The notes beneath the pieces are model-generated. The model was given only the letters and a program-made list of their open reading frames with translations, had not been told where the DNA came from and made no database searches. 42,364 nucleotides of DNA from Lachnospiraceae bacterium (GTDB lineage: Bacteria > Bacillota > Clostridia > Lachnospirales > Lachnospiraceae), in assembly GCA_024698075.1 (NCBI GenBank), contig JAILRP010000100.1, forward strand, positions 1-42,364. Reading direction: 5' to 3'. Positions 34,173 to 42,364 of the stretch are shown one piece after another. Positions within the stretch are counted from its first letter, which is position 1; each line of letters opens with the position of its first letter. The position numbers were made by a program, and so were the translations under genes.

Positions 34173-34568
34173 ATGTCGCAAAACGAAAACCGTGAGGCCG
34201 CTGCCGAGAGGCTTGCCACGGCATCAATGGTCCTTGGGATCATTTCGATCATTTCGGTATTCTGCTGCTGCCCCTTTATCTTCTCGGCAATAGGCATAGT
34301 TCTGGCGCTTCTGTCAAAAGGCGCCGAGAGCGTGCTCCGTCCGAGGGCGAAGACGGGCCTTATCCTGTCAGTAGTGGGACTGGCCGTTTCGGTGATACTG
34401 CTCGTATTTTCCGTTGTGTTTCCGGTGTTCATGTACCAGACCAACCCCGAATTCCGGAAGAACTTCGTAGATCAGTACCAGGATGCCCTTCGGCAGGACG
34501 AGGAGCTTTTGAGAAATGCGTACGGTGATGATGTCTACGAGCAGATGAAGGATCTGTTCAAGGACTGA
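34173..34568 (+). CDS. Small membrane protein with DUF4190-like domain
   Basis: 131 residues. Two hydrophobic segments (about 19-47, beginning MVLGIISIISVFCCCPFIF, and 65-87) with a short loop between, and a charged C-terminal tail (DQYQDALRQDEELLRN). The two-helix pattern with an early ATASMVLGIISI is that of DUF4190 proteins, common in Lachnospiraceae. GGAGGGG lies before the ATG. First gene of the long operon. Function unknown. Confidence 0.72.
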   Translation: MSQNENREAAAERLATASMVLGIISIISVFCCCPFIFSAIGIVLALLSKGAESVLRPRAKTGLILSVVGLAVSVILLVFSVVFPVFMYQTNPEFRKNFVDQYQDALRQDEELLRNAYGDDVYEQMKDLFKD

Positions 34569-34607
34569 TCCGATGGCTTTAGCGGCCATGATGGAGGAGA
34601 ATGGCAG

Positions 34608-35117
34608 ATGACCATAGGCTCTGTCGGCAATTCAGTTTTGTCAGGATACATTTACACCGGATATCCTTATCGGCCGGAAGGCGCGGATGATGCCCAAAAG
34701 ACCGAAGTAGTGAAAAATCCGGGTGAATCCACGCGGGTTGCTCCCGGCCGCAGATCTTCTCCGGCGGAATGCCAGACGTGCAAGGAAAGAAAGTATCAGG
34801 ACGGCTCGGATGAGAACGTATCCTTCAAATCCGCCCAGCACATTTCGCCCGAGGCGGCTGCTTCGCGTGTGCACGCCCATGAGCAGGAGCATGTTACCAA
34901 TGCTTATTCCAAGGCGGCCAAGGACGGCGGTAAAGTCATTAACGCAAGCGTTTCAATACACACGGCGGTGTGCCCTGAGTGCGGCAGGACATATGTCTCA
35001 GGCGGCACAACGCATACGATGATAAAATACAACAATGAGAAAAATCCCTATCAGCAGAACAGGAAAGCAAACGATGCGATGGGACTGAGAGGGCAGAACA
35101 TTGATATTGCAGGATGA
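34608..35117 (+). CDS. SprA-like small protein with a metalloprotease-type HExxH-like motif
   Basis: 169 residues. It carries CQTCKERKYQDGSDENVSFK, then ISPEAAASRVHAHEQEHVTNAY (HEQEH, a zincin-type metal site), then a CPECGRTYVSGGTT pair of cysteines. This order matches the SprA-related family of putative metallopeptidases, which is my recollection rather than a search result. No signal peptide or membrane segment; the N-terminal 40 residues are low complexity. GGAGGAG is nine bases before the ATG. It overlaps the next gene by 17 nt. Substrate unknown. Confidence 0.75.
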   Translation: MTIGSVGNSVLSGYIYTGYPYRPEGADDAQKTEVVKNPGESTRVAPGRRSSPAECQTCKERKYQDGSDENVSFKSAQHISPEAAASRVHAHEQEHVTNAYSKAAKDGGKVINASVSIHTAVCPECGRTYVSGGTTHTMIKYNNEKNPYQQNRKANDAMGLRGQNIDIAG

Positions 35118-35916
35118 GAACAGAACACCGATATCTGATTTGAAGTTGAAGGCAAAGGATCAGTTACTTGGCAACTACGGAATAGCCGCCGGTTCCTTTG
35201 CCCTTCTTTTTGTTATCGTTTATGGTGTTTCGGTCATACTGATGACATCATTATCTTTCGGGATCATGGCAGGCTCTCCTGAAGAGATGCTTTCATTGAA
35301 GATGAGACTTATTACCCAGGTGATAGGAATAGCACTGGCGGCCATTTCGCTGCTCTTTTTTGTAGGCTATCTTCGGATCATGAAGATGATCGCAGACGGA
35401 GAGAGCCCGTCCGTGTCCGAGCTGTTCTTTGTTTTCAGGAATCACCCCGACAAGATCATAATCATTACCCTCGTGGTTACCGGCATACAGTTCATTCTGC
35501 TCCTGCCTTCGATGATCGCAGGTTCGCCGGCATCCGGCGGAGAAGATATGACGGCACTTGACGGAAAAAGGTTTCTTCTGTACATAGTCCTGTATCTGGC
35601 CGGACTTATAATCTCCTATATCATAGACCTCATGCTGGCGATGAGCTTTATGATATATCTCGATGATCCCGATGCGTCCTCCGTGGATATCATGAGGGAA
35701 AGCATCCGGATGATGAAGGGCAGCAAGTTCAGATACTTCTTTCTCACGCTCTCCTTTATCGGGTATTGGCTGCTCATCGCCTTAAGCTTTGGGATCGCCA
35801 TGTTCTGGGTGATTCCTTATCAGACGATGTCCATGGTAGAGTTTTACCTTGATCTTCGGGGAGACAGGGATGCAGAGCCATATGTTTCGGAGGCGTTTTA
35901 TGAGAGCGGATTTTGA
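35101..35916 (+). CDS. DUF975-family integral membrane protein
   Basis: 271 residues with about five or six hydrophobic segments (for example around 28-50, 74-95, 118-142, 162-185, 215-240). The N-terminal PISDLKLKAKDQLLGNYG is the conserved opening of DUF975 proteins. The start is a TTG (35101 or 35107), with GAGAGGG upstream inside the preceding gene, so translation is coupled. Its 3' end overlaps the next gene by 17 nt. Function unknown. Confidence 0.75.
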   Translation: MILQDENRTPISDLKLKAKDQLLGNYGIAAGSFALLFVIVYGVSVILMTSLSFGIMAGSPEEMLSLKMRLITQVIGIALAAISLLFFVGYLRIMKMIADGESPSVSELFFVFRNHPDKIIIITLVVTGIQFILLLPSMIAGSPASGGEDMTALDGKRFLLYIVLYLAGLIISYIIDLMLAMSFMIYLDDPDASSVDIMRESIRMMKGSKFRYFFLTLSFIGYWLLIALSFGIAMFWVIPYQTMSMVEFYLDLRGDRDAEPYVSEAFYESGF

Positions 35917-36379
35917 TGTTGTGATGACACCGGCTAAGATGTATGACTATATGCTGAGACATACGTTCACTTCGTTTTCGGGAATCGTCGGCGAGGTGCT
36001 CGGGATCGTGCTTGTCATCGGTTTTTTTGTGACGCATAACTGGATATATCTGCTGGCGGGAATCCTCTGCGTGTTCTATCAGCCGGTCGCCCTATATTAC
36101 CGGGCCGGACGGCAGGTGAAGACTAACGAGGTGTTCAGCCGGCCGCTTCACTATACGGTTGATGATACCGGTATCACGGTAAAGAGCGGAGATGTCTGCG
36201 ACAGCCTGACGTGGGACAAGATGTACAAGGCAGTATCGACATCAAGATCAGTGATACTGTATACAGGCAGGATCAACGCATGCATTTTTCCGAAAGAAGA
36301 TATGGGGCCTGTAAAGGATGATGTCATAGCCCTGATCAGCACACACATGGATCCCAAGCAGGTAAATATCAGGCTATGA
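35900..36379 (+). CDS. YcxB-like membrane protein
   Basis: 159 residues from ATG 35900, chosen because CGGAGG is six bases upstream; the longer upstream frame has no RBS. Two hydrophobic segments (about 27-62) and a C-terminal soluble part (HYTVDDTGITVKSGDVCDSL, then the WDKMYKAVSTSRSVILYTG region and IFPKEDM) match the YcxB-type C-terminal domain. Overlaps the DUF975 gene by 17 nt and tsaE by 4 nt (ATGA). Function unknown. Confidence 0.75.
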   Translation: MRADFDVVMTPAKMYDYMLRHTFTSFSGIVGEVLGIVLVIGFFVTHNWIYLLAGILCVFYQPVALYYRAGRQVKTNEVFSRPLHYTVDDTGITVKSGDVCDSLTWDKMYKAVSTSRSVILYTGRINACIFPKEDMGPVKDDVIALISTHMDPKQVNIRL

Positions 36380-36828
36380 AAGAGATATACGAATCATTCA
36401 GCGAAGAGGATACATTTGGTATTGCAAAAAAGATGGCGGAGTCGGCCGTGCCGGGCGGGGTCTATGCACTTACCGGCGGACTCGGGGCCGGCAAAACGGC
36501 CTTTGCCAAAGGATTTGCCGCGGGACTCGGGATAACTGAGCCTGTAGTCAGCCCGACGTTTACGATAGTCCAGATATATGAGAGCGGCAGGATGCCCCTC
36601 TATCATTTTGACGTATACAGGCTCGGAGATATCTCGGAAATGGACGAGATAGGCTACGAGGACTGCTTTTACGGGGAGGGTGTGTCGCTTGTCGAATGGG
36701 CCGATCTGGTTGAACCCGTTCTTCCGGATGGTACATATATGGTCTCATTCGAAAAGGATATCGAAAAAGGGACGGATTACAGGAAGATAACGATAGAAAG
36801 CAGTAAGGATGAAGATAATAGCCATTGA
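36376..36828 (+). CDS. tsaE: tRNA t6A synthesis ATPase TsaE
   Basis: 150 residues, normal for TsaE. Walker A GGLGAGKTAFAKGFAAGLG, the following SPTFTIVQIYESG switch-like region and HFDVYRLGD (Walker B area) are the family hallmarks, with VEWADLV near the end. TsaE is an ATPase needed with TsaB and TsaD to make N6-threonylcarbamoyladenosine (t6A37) in ANN-decoding tRNAs. Its start overlaps the previous gene by 4 nt and its end overlaps tsaB by 20 nt, indicating translational coupling. Confidence 0.94.
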   Translation: MKEIYESFSEEDTFGIAKKMAESAVPGGVYALTGGLGAGKTAFAKGFAAGLGITEPVVSPTFTIVQIYESGRMPLYHFDVYRLGDISEMDEIGYEDCFYGEGVSLVEWADLVEPVLPDGTYMVSFEKDIEKGTDYRKITIESSKDEDNSH

Positions 36829-37510
36829 TTCTTCGGGACTGGTCGCCACGGTGGCACTTGCCTCTGAGGATACGGTCATAGCGGAATATACGGTCAATTA
36901 CAAAAAAACGCACTCTCAGACCCTGCTCCCGATGCTTGACGAGATAAAGAAGATGACAGAGCTTGACCTTGGATCGGTAGATGCCATAGCAGTCGCGGCA
37001 GGTCCGGGGTCGTTCACGGGACTTCGGATAGGTTCGGCGACCGCAAAGGGTCTTGCACTTGCGCTCGAAAAACCTATCATAGAGGTGCCGACGGTGGATG
37101 CCCTTGCAATGAACCTGTGGGGAATATCAGATGTTATCTGTCCGATAATGGATGCAAGGCGGTCACAGGTATACACGGGCTTTTATGAATTTGACAAAGA
37201 CGGCTCTCTTAAAGTCCTCCGAAGCCAGTTTGCGGAAGACATGGGAGAGGTTGCCGGGATGCTTAACGTAATAGGGCGCCCCGTGGTCTTTCTTGGGGAC
37301 GGGGTTCCGGTCTCAAAGGAGATAATAGCGGAAAGGCTGAAGGTCCCGTACAGGTTTGCACCGGCCCACATGAACAGGCAGAGGGCCGGGGCTCTTGCAG
37401 TGCTGGCAGCAAGGTACTATGCTGAAGGAAAGACGGTAAGCGCAGCAGAGCATAAGCCGGAATACCTAAGGGTATCACAGGCTGAAAGGGAGAGCGGACG
37501 CAGGGTCTGA
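36809..37510 (+). CDS. tsaB: tRNA t6A synthesis protein TsaB
   Basis: 233 residues. Starts MKIIAIDSSGLVATVAL and carries the family block THSQTLLPMLDEI and VAAGPGSFTGLRIGSATAKGLA. TsaB is the inactive-type ASKHA partner that forms the scaffold with TsaD for t6A synthesis. It overlaps tsaE by 20 nt and is followed by rimI. Confidence 0.93.
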   Translation: MKIIAIDSSGLVATVALASEDTVIAEYTVNYKKTHSQTLLPMLDEIKKMTELDLGSVDAIAVAAGPGSFTGLRIGSATAKGLALALEKPIIEVPTVDALAMNLWGISDVICPIMDARRSQVYTGFYEFDKDGSLKVLRSQFAEDMGEVAGMLNVIGRPVVFLGDGVPVSKEIIAERLKVPYRFAPAHMNRQRAGALAVLAARYYAEGKTVSAAEHKPEYLRVSQAERESGRRV

Positions 37511-37522
37511 AATAAATGCCAT

Positions 37523-37960
37523 ATGTTATCTATAAGAACCATGGCTGAGGCCGACATTCCGAAGGTGGCTCAGCTTGAAAAGGAGATATTTCCTGATCCC
37601 TGGTCCGAGAAGGTATATAGGGAAACCTTTGCCCTGACCGGAGTTGAGTATATCGTGGCGTTTGACGGAGACACGCTTGCAGGCGCTGCCGGAGTAAGGA
37701 ACATAGTCGGTACCGGAGAAATAACAAACGTTATGGTTAAGGAAGGATACAGGAACAGGGGCCTGGCAGGACAGATCATGAAGGAACTCTTGGCGGCAGG
37801 AAGGCGCATCGGTGCGTCGGAGTTCACTCTTGAGGTCAGAAAAAGCAATTTGCCTGCGATAAAGCTGTATGAGAACATAGGTTTCGTATGCGAGGGTGTA
37901 CGCCCTCTCTATTACCGGCATCCGGATGAGGATGCACTGATATACTGGCTGAGAAGTTAA
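37523..37960 (+). CDS. rimI: Ribosomal-protein-alanine N-acetyltransferase RimI
   Basis: 145 residues of the GNAT fold. Acetyl-CoA pyrophosphate-binding loop GYRNRGLAGQIM (the R/Q-X-X-G-X-G/A pattern) and the C-terminal N-LPAIKLYENIGF are typical of RimI, which acetylates the N-terminus of ribosomal protein S18 in E. coli. The gene adjoins tsaB and tsaE, the usual genomic neighbours in Firmicutes. No clear SD; probably coupled to tsaB 12 bp upstream. Confidence 0.88.
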   Translation: MLSIRTMAEADIPKVAQLEKEIFPDPWSEKVYRETFALTGVEYIVAFDGDTLAGAAGVRNIVGTGEITNVMVKEGYRNRGLAGQIMKELLAAGRRIGASEFTLEVRKSNLPAIKLYENIGFVCEGVRPLYYRHPDEDALIYWLRS

Positions 37961-37969
37961 GGACAGAAT

Positions 37970-38884
37970 ATGTTGGATGTTTGCTTGCTCGGGACCGGCG
38001 GGATGATGCCGCTCCCTTACAGATGGCTGACGTCGCTCATGATGAGGTACAACGGCAGCAATATACTCATTGACTGCGGTGAAGGCACGCAGATCGCGAT
38101 GAAGGAGAAGGGATGGAGTCCCAATCCTATCGATATCATATGTTTCACGCATTATCATGCGGACCATATAAGCGGCCTTCCGGGACTGCTGCTCAGCATC
38201 GGCAATTCCGAGAGGACAATGCCGATCACCATGATAGGGCCTAAAGGCCTCGAGCGTGTAGTGAACGCGCTCAGGACTATAGCGCCGGACCTTCCCTATG
38301 AGCTGAAATTCATTGAAATATCCGAGCCGAGAGAGAAATTTGAGCTTTGCGGGTATGAGATAGAAGCTTTTAAGGTCAGCCATAATGTGACCTGCTACGG
38401 ATATTGCATCAGCATTCCCAGGATCGGCAGGTTTGATGCAGAGAGGGCGAAGGAGCTTCAGATCCCGCTTCCGTTCTGGAACCGTCTGCAGAAGGGCGAG
38501 ACCATAACCGAAGACGGCAGGACTTTTACCCCGGATATGGTAATAGGTCCGGCACGAAGGGGACTTAAGGTCACATACTGTACCGATACAAGGCCTGTTC
38601 CTGTCATATCCGAAATGGCATCGGCAGCCGATATATTCATATGCGAAGGAATGTACGGTGAGCCGGGAATGGAGGAGAAGGCAAAGGAGCACAGGCATAT
38701 GACTTTCTATGAGGCCGCAAGGCTCGCGGCAAATGCCGATCCGCAGCCAAAAGAGCTGTGGCTTACTCATTATTCCCCGTCACTGTCCTATCCGAAGGAG
38801 TATGAGAGGGAAGTCAGAAAGATATTTAAGAACACATATACGGCAAAAGACGGCCGGAGTGCCGATCTTATGTTTGAGGACTGA
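37970..38884 (+). CDS. rnz: Ribonuclease Z (tRNA 3' processing endonuclease)
   Basis: 304 residues, matching the short bacterial RNase Z. Metallo-beta-lactamase fold: GTGGMMPLP start, metal site FTHYHADHISGLPGL (HxHxDH), later His in KVSHNV, Asp in YCTDTRP, and the C-terminal LTHYSP. The region with KGETITEDGRTFTPDMVIGP resembles the exosite-neighbouring part of RNase Z. It cleaves tRNA precursors just after the discriminator base. Located between rimI and tsaD, inside the t6A gene cluster. Confidence 0.87.
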   Translation: MLDVCLLGTGGMMPLPYRWLTSLMMRYNGSNILIDCGEGTQIAMKEKGWSPNPIDIICFTHYHADHISGLPGLLLSIGNSERTMPITMIGPKGLERVVNALRTIAPDLPYELKFIEISEPREKFELCGYEIEAFKVSHNVTCYGYCISIPRIGRFDAERAKELQIPLPFWNRLQKGETITEDGRTFTPDMVIGPARRGLKVTYCTDTRPVPVISEMASAADIFICEGMYGEPGMEEKAKEHRHMTFYEAARLAANADPQPKELWLTHYSPSLSYPKEYEREVRKIFKNTYTAKDGRSADLMFED

Positions 38885-38892
38885 CAACAGGA

Positions 38893-39480
38893 ATGAAACG
38901 TCGTAACCCTGCCAGAATTCTCATAGTTTTTGTCGTGCTCGCGATTGGGATTGTGGGCTTGTTTTTCTATATCTCAAACAGGTCGAGGATCGTGGCCGAG
39001 GGACGCCAGCAGCAGATGACCCCGGTGCAGGAGGTGCTCGCGAGGAATCTTGACACCAATTATCCTCCGACACCGAAGGAAGTTCTGAAATTTTACAGCG
39101 AGATCACCAGGTGTTTCTATGGTGAAGAATATACCGATGAGGAGCTCATAAGGCTTGCCACGATGTCGAGGCGGCTGTTTGATGACGAGCTCGTGGCAAA
39201 CCAGACGGACGAGCAGTACTTAAGCGCGCTCAGGATGGATATTGACTCATGGAAGAAGGACAAGAAGGTCATTTCAAGCTATTCCGTCTCGAGCAGCACG
39301 GATGTGCAGGAATATTCGTACGGAGGATTCGAATGGGCCCAGCTGTACTGTATTTATTCCATCAGGATGGGGACAAATATCGCACCTATCCAGGAACATT
39401 TCATTATGAGAAAAGATTCTGCCGGGCATTGGAAGATACTCGGATGGGAGCTTGTGGAGCCGGGGGATGGCGATGAGTAA
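38893..39480 (+). CDS. Single-pass membrane-anchored protein of unknown function
   Basis: 195 residues. One N-terminal hydrophobic segment (about 9-28, [19 protein letters not shown]) preceded by basic residues; the rest is a soluble, likely extracytoplasmic domain ([26 protein letters not shown], then an [15 protein letters not shown] block). It resembles uncharacterised Lachnospiraceae proteins in the same operon position, possibly the DUF6715 type; I am unsure. It overlaps tsaD by 14 nt. Confidence 0.65.
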   Translation: MKRRNPARILIVFVVLAIGIVGLFFYISNRSRIVAEGRQQQMTPVQEVLARNLDTNYPPTPKEVLKFYSEITRCFYGEEYTDEELIRLATMSRRLFDDELVANQTDEQYLSALRMDIDSWKKDKKVISSYSVSSSTDVQEYSYGGFEWAQLYCIYSIRMGTNIAPIQEHFIMRKDSAGHWKILGWELVEPGDGDE

Positions 39481-40483
39481 GACGAGGATCCTGGCGATAG
39501 AGAGCTCCTGCGATGAAACTGCCGCCGCGGTTGTAGCTGACGGACGTGAAGTGCTCTCAAACATCATATATTCACAGATAGACCTTCATGCACTCTTTGG
39601 AGGAGTAGTTCCTGAGATCGCATCAAGAAAACATATCGAAAAGATAAATCCTGTGATATCTGCAGCACTTGAGCAGGCTGAATGCACACTTCATGACATG
39701 GATGCGGTGGCCGTGACATACGGTCCTGGACTCGTCGGGCCGCTCCTCGTCGGCGTTGCGGAGGCCAAAGCCATTGCTTTCGCGGCCGGGCTTCCCCTGA
39801 TAGGTGTCCATCACATTCACGGACATATTTGCGCCAATTATATCGAACATCCGGATCTTGAACCGCCTTTTCTGTCGCTTGTGGTATCCGGCGGACATAC
39901 GCATCTCGTAAAAGTCAGGGAACACGGCGTATACGAGGTCATAGGCCGGACCAGGGATGATGCGGCCGGAGAGGCATTTGACAAGGTGGCAAGGGCCATA
40001 GGACTCGGCTATCCCGGGGGTCCGAAGATAGATGAGGCCGCGCGCAGAGGGAACAGCAGCGCGATAGAGTTTCCGAAGGCAAAAGTCGGGGGAAGCGAGT
40101 ATGACTTCAGCTTTTCCGGACTTAAAAGTGCCGTCCTCAATTATATAAACCACGCTGAAATGAAAGGTGAGCAGGTCGACCGCAATGACCTGGCCGCCTC
40201 ATTTCAGAAAGCGGTCGTGGATGTCCTGACAGAGCATGCGGTAATGGCCGTCAGGCAGTACGGAGCACATGATCTTGCCCTTGCGGGCGGAGTGGCAAGC
40301 AATTCGGCCCTCCGGGCCGGCATGGCATCAGCCTGTGAACGTGAGGGCGTGCGGTTTTACTGCCCGTCACCGGTATACTGTACCGACAATGCGGCAATGA
40401 TCGGAGTTGCGGCATATCATGAATATTTAAAGGGAAGATTTGCGGATTATACGCTGAACGCGGTCCCCAATCTTGCCATGTAA
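39467..40483 (+). CDS. tsaD: tRNA N6-threonylcarbamoyltransferase TsaD
   Basis: 338 residues from ATG 39467, where GGAG (39456-39459) is seven bases upstream; ATG 39473 is also possible. Family hallmarks: [14 protein letters not shown], the metal-binding [40 protein letters not shown] and [15 protein letters not shown], then a C-terminal DNAAMIG. It transfers the threonylcarbamoyl group to A37 of tRNA, working with TsaB and TsaE encoded upstream. The gene for RNase Z and an unknown protein separate it from them. Confidence 0.94.
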   Translation: MAMSKTRILAIESSCDETAAAVVADGREVLSNIIYSQIDLHALFGGVVPEIASRKHIEKINPVISAALEQAECTLHDMDAVAVTYGPGLVGPLLVGVAEAKAIAFAAGLPLIGVHHIHGHICANYIEHPDLEPPFLSLVVSGGHTHLVKVREHGVYEVIGRTRDDAAGEAFDKVARAIGLGYPGGPKIDEAARRGNSSAIEFPKAKVGGSEYDFSFSGLKSAVLNYINHAEMKGEQVDRNDLAASFQKAVVDVLTEHAVMAVRQYGAHDLALAGGVASNSALRAGMASACEREGVRFYCPSPVYCTDNAAMIGVAAYHEYLKGRFADYTLNAVPNLAM

Positions 40484-40525
40484 CGGCCGGGCCGATATAT
40501 CGGGCCCAAATAGCGGGAAGAATAT

Positions 40526-41266
40526 ATGAAAGATGGAAAAAGAACGGCCGCCGTAGTACTTGCGGGCGGCAGCGGAAAACGCATGGGAGGCGGCATCCCC
40601 AAACAGTATATGGATCTTGCCGGAAGGCCGCTTATATGCCATAGCCTGAAAGCATTCGAGGACAGCTTCGTGGATGACATAGTCCTTGTCTGCGGTGAGG
40701 ATGACAGGCAGTACTGTTCATCGGAAATAGTTGAAAAATACGGTTTTTCAAAAGTCCGGTGCATAGCCTCGGCCGGACGTGAGCGGTACCATTCGGTATA
40801 TAACGGCATGAAGGCGCTTGTGTGCATGTGGGAGGGCGCATCCGCCGAACCCTGTGACATAGTGTTCATTCATGACGGGGCAAGGCCTTTCGTAAACGAA
40901 GAGATCATAGGGCGCACATTTGAAGCGGCTGTCGGTTTCGGGGCAGCAGCCGCGGCAGTGCCGGCAAAGGATACGATAAAGCTTGCCAATGCGGCAGGGT
41001 TTGCCGTAGAAACAGTGCCCCGCGACATCGCATGGCAGATGCAGACGCCTCAGACCTTTGATTTTCGCAGGATCTACGAGGCGTACAGCCGGCTCATTGA
41101 GTCTGAGGAGGATATCATGAAAAAAGGGATAAACGTCACGGACGACACAATGGTGTTCGAGCTGTTTTCAGGAAGAAAGGTCAGGCTTGTCATGGGAGAC
41201 TACCGCAACATAAAGATCACTACACCTGATGACATGGCGATCGCAAGATATATCACGGAGGGATGA
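40526..41266 (+). CDS. ispD: 2-C-methyl-D-erythritol 4-phosphate cytidylyltransferase
   Basis: 246 residues. Nucleotide-binding loop VVLAGGSGKRMGGGIPKQY, then HDGARPFV (the family signature), PAKDTIKLA and WQMQTPQTF near the C-terminus. It makes CDP-ME in the MEP pathway to isoprenoids. No other MEP gene is adjacent. It is followed three bases later by the antiporter gene, in the same operon. Confidence 0.93.
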   Translation: MKDGKRTAAVVLAGGSGKRMGGGIPKQYMDLAGRPLICHSLKAFEDSFVDDIVLVCGEDDRQYCSSEIVEKYGFSKVRCIASAGRERYHSVYNGMKALVCMWEGASAEPCDIVFIHDGARPFVNEEIIGRTFEAAVGFGAAAAAVPAKDTIKLANAAGFAVETVPRDIAWQMQTPQTFDFRRIYEAYSRLIESEEDIMKKGINVTDDTMVFELFSGRKVRLVMGDYRNIKITTPDDMAIARYITEG

Positions 41267-41269
41267 CGG

Positions 41270-42262
41270 ATGATTGTTCCCATACTGCTTTTCATTGTAG
41301 GATTCATATGCCTTATAAAGGGCGGAGACTGGTTTGTTGACGGTGCCGCCGGGATCGCGGAAAAATTCCGGATGCCTGAGATACTTGTGGGGGCTACCGT
41401 AGTCTCGATAGGAACGACGCTCCCGGAAGTTATGGTATCAGCATCCTCGGCACTAAAAGGGCACGGGGAGATCGCATATGGAAACGCAATAGGATCGATA
41501 ATATGCAATACCGCGCTCATCGCAGCGCTGACGATGGCTTTTCGGCCTTCAAAAGTCGAAAGGAGGAGCCTGGTGCTGCCGACTTTCTTCTTCTTTACGG
41601 CTGCTGCATTTTACTGCACGGTTGCCTATACGGCCGGATATTTTTCGAGGGTAACGGGAATACTGCTGCTTCTCGTGTTTGCAGTATATATGGTGGTTTC
41701 CGTGAAGCGTGCGCTGTCAGAGCCTGCGGAGACAAAAGATCCGGAGGGCAAAGGAGACGCTTCGGAAGAGAAGGAGGCAAAAGCACCTGCACCTCTTTGG
41801 AAGCTTCTGGTCATGCTCGTGGTAGGTGCTGCGCTCATTGCCGTGGGTGCGGATCTTCTGGTTGACAACGGGACCATCATCGCCGAATGGATCGGAGTGC
41901 CCGAATCCGTCATAGCGCTCACTTTTGTAGCGCTCGGCACATCGCTTCCCGAACTTGTCACGGCCATTACATCGCTCAGGAAAGGGCTCGGTGCCCTTTC
42001 GCTCGGAAATGTAATAGGAGCCAACCTTTTCAACCTTGTTCTCGTATCCGGGTTGTCGTGTACGCTCTCGCCGTTCGCAGTGCCTGTCGGCAAGACGATC
42101 GCCGGGATGCCGGCTTCATTCATAATAGACATTCCTCTCATGTTCCTTGTAATGGCGTTTGTTACCATTCCCGCGCTCATAAAGGGAAAGCTTTACAGGA
42201 TTCAGGGAATAGTGCTGCTCATAGTGTATTTCGCTTTCTGCATATTCCAGTTTGCAGGTTGA
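41270..42262 (+). CDS. Calcium/sodium antiporter (NCX/YrbG family)
   Basis: 330 residues, about ten hydrophobic segments in two homologous halves. The alpha repeats are visible: GTTLPEVMVSASSALKG with GNAIGSIICN in the first half and LGTSLPELVTAITSLRKG with GNVIGANLFNL in the second, the ion-binding P/E/N-rich motifs of Ca2+:cation antiporters. A charged loop (EPAETKDPEGKGDASEEKEA) joins the halves. It would exchange Ca2+ for Na+ at the membrane. The gene ends the long operon; its stop codon overlaps the -35 box of the next promoter. Confidence 0.9.
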   Translation: MIVPILLFIVGFICLIKGGDWFVDGAAGIAEKFRMPEILVGATVVSIGTTLPEVMVSASSALKGHGEIAYGNAIGSIICNTALIAALTMAFRPSKVERRSLVLPTFFFFTAAAFYCTVAYTAGYFSRVTGILLLLVFAVYMVVSVKRALSEPAETKDPEGKGDASEEKEAKAPAPLWKLLVMLVVGAALIAVGADLLVDNGTIIAEWIGVPESVIALTFVALGTSLPELVTAITSLRKGLGALSLGNVIGANLFNLVLVSGLSCTLSPFAVPVGKTIAGMPASFIIDIPLMFLVMAFVTIPALIKGKLYRIQGIVLLIVYFAFCIFQFAG

Positions 42263-42287
42263 CACCGCAGCCGAGGTTTGTTAGAAT
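42259..42287 (+). promoter_or_regulatory. Strong promoter for tRNA-Ser, overlapping the antiporter stop
   Basis: TTGACA (42259-42264) contains the stop TGA (42260-42262). A 17-bp spacer leads to TAGAAT (42282-42287) with TGT before it. Expected start is about 42294, 36 bp before the tRNA. Confidence 0.85.
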
Positions 42288-42329
42288 ACTTTTTGCGCCG
42301 TATGGCATAAAACATATACGGACCGTTAT

Positions 42330-42364
42330 GGAGAGGTATCGAAGTGGTCATAACGAGGCGGTCT
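42330..42364 (+). tRNA. tRNA-Ser, 5' part only (cut by window edge)
   Basis: GGAGAGG acceptor arm at 42330-42336, then TA, a D-stem TCG/CGA (42339-42341, 42354-42356) with the conserved GG in the loop (42346-42347), a G, the anticodon stem GCGGT (42358-42362) and C-T (42363-42364). The last base is U33, so the anticodon would begin just outside. The long arms and acceptor sequence are typical of serine tRNAs; the anticodon cannot be read. Confidence 0.85.

Noticed and set aside
37526-38770. Minus-strand open frame of 414 codons across rimI and RNase Z
   Set aside because: Spans two well-supported + strand genes; Cys/Arg/His-rich nonsense sequence without a domain.

Overview
The window looks like chromosomal DNA of a butyrate-producing Lachnospiraceae-type Clostridia (Firmicutes). 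The evidence is a complete acetyl-CoA to butyrate operon ending in ptb-buk, strong GGAGG ribosome-binding sites, Gram-positive-style sigma-A promoters (often extended -10, TGNTATAAT), a long-form HPF, and DUF4190/DUF975/YcxB-type and SprA-like genes. The species cannot be named from this sequence. Almost all genes are on the + strand; the only clear minus-strand gene is an SDR reductase at 6775-7494.

Layout. (1) 1-4288: tail of an unknown gene, then a promoter and a tight three-gene unit: low-molecular-weight tyrosine phosphatase, CapA-like metallophosphatase, and a hybrid sensor kinase with a C-terminal receiver. (2) 4266-6756: rplM-rpsI from a consensus promoter with a short leader, a terminator, a tandem GC-rich repeat, and a sodium:solute symporter. 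(3) 6775-11805: an SDR reductase and trxB divergent from mirror-image promoters, then a secreted NlpC/P60 hydrolase behind a WalR-like box, then hpf and mtnA. (4) 11829-16490: a 1553-residue secreted protein of beta-rich, Ig/InlB-like character with no visible wall anchor. (5) 16531-25021: the butyrate operon thl-crt-hbd-bcd-etfB-etfA-ptb-buk. Its promoter carries a perfect 17-nt palindrome in the -35/-10 spacer and a near-consensus Rex operator just after the start point. The operon is punctuated by a hairpin (thl/crt), a second hairpin (etfA/ptb), and REP-like palindromes (ptb/buk and after buk).

(6) 23821-26189: a REP/RAYT module. Four copies of one palindromic element (arms TGTGTCA/TGACACA, head GGGACGGTTCTT) lie as nested inverted pairs around buk and a Y1-type transposase of the RAYT family. 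The transposase has an in-frame 36-bp tandem repeat and a C-terminal helix-turn-helix-like tail. (7) 26258-34031: an unknown small protein, a zinc-ribbon methyltransferase, then secA, prfB (with no programmed frameshift), hom and lysC. (8) 34129-42262: one long, tightly packed + strand operon: small membrane proteins, an SprA-like HExxH-like protein, tsaE-tsaB-rimI, RNase Z, an unknown membrane-anchored protein, tsaD, ispD and a Na+/Ca2+ antiporter. (9) 42259-42364: a strong promoter and the 5' half of a tRNA-Ser, cut by the window edge one base before the anticodon.

The most interesting points are the regulatory architecture of the butyrate operon (palindrome plus Rex box plus hairpins) and its invasion by REP elements next to their presumed transposase. 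All functional calls are from reading motifs; no database search was run.
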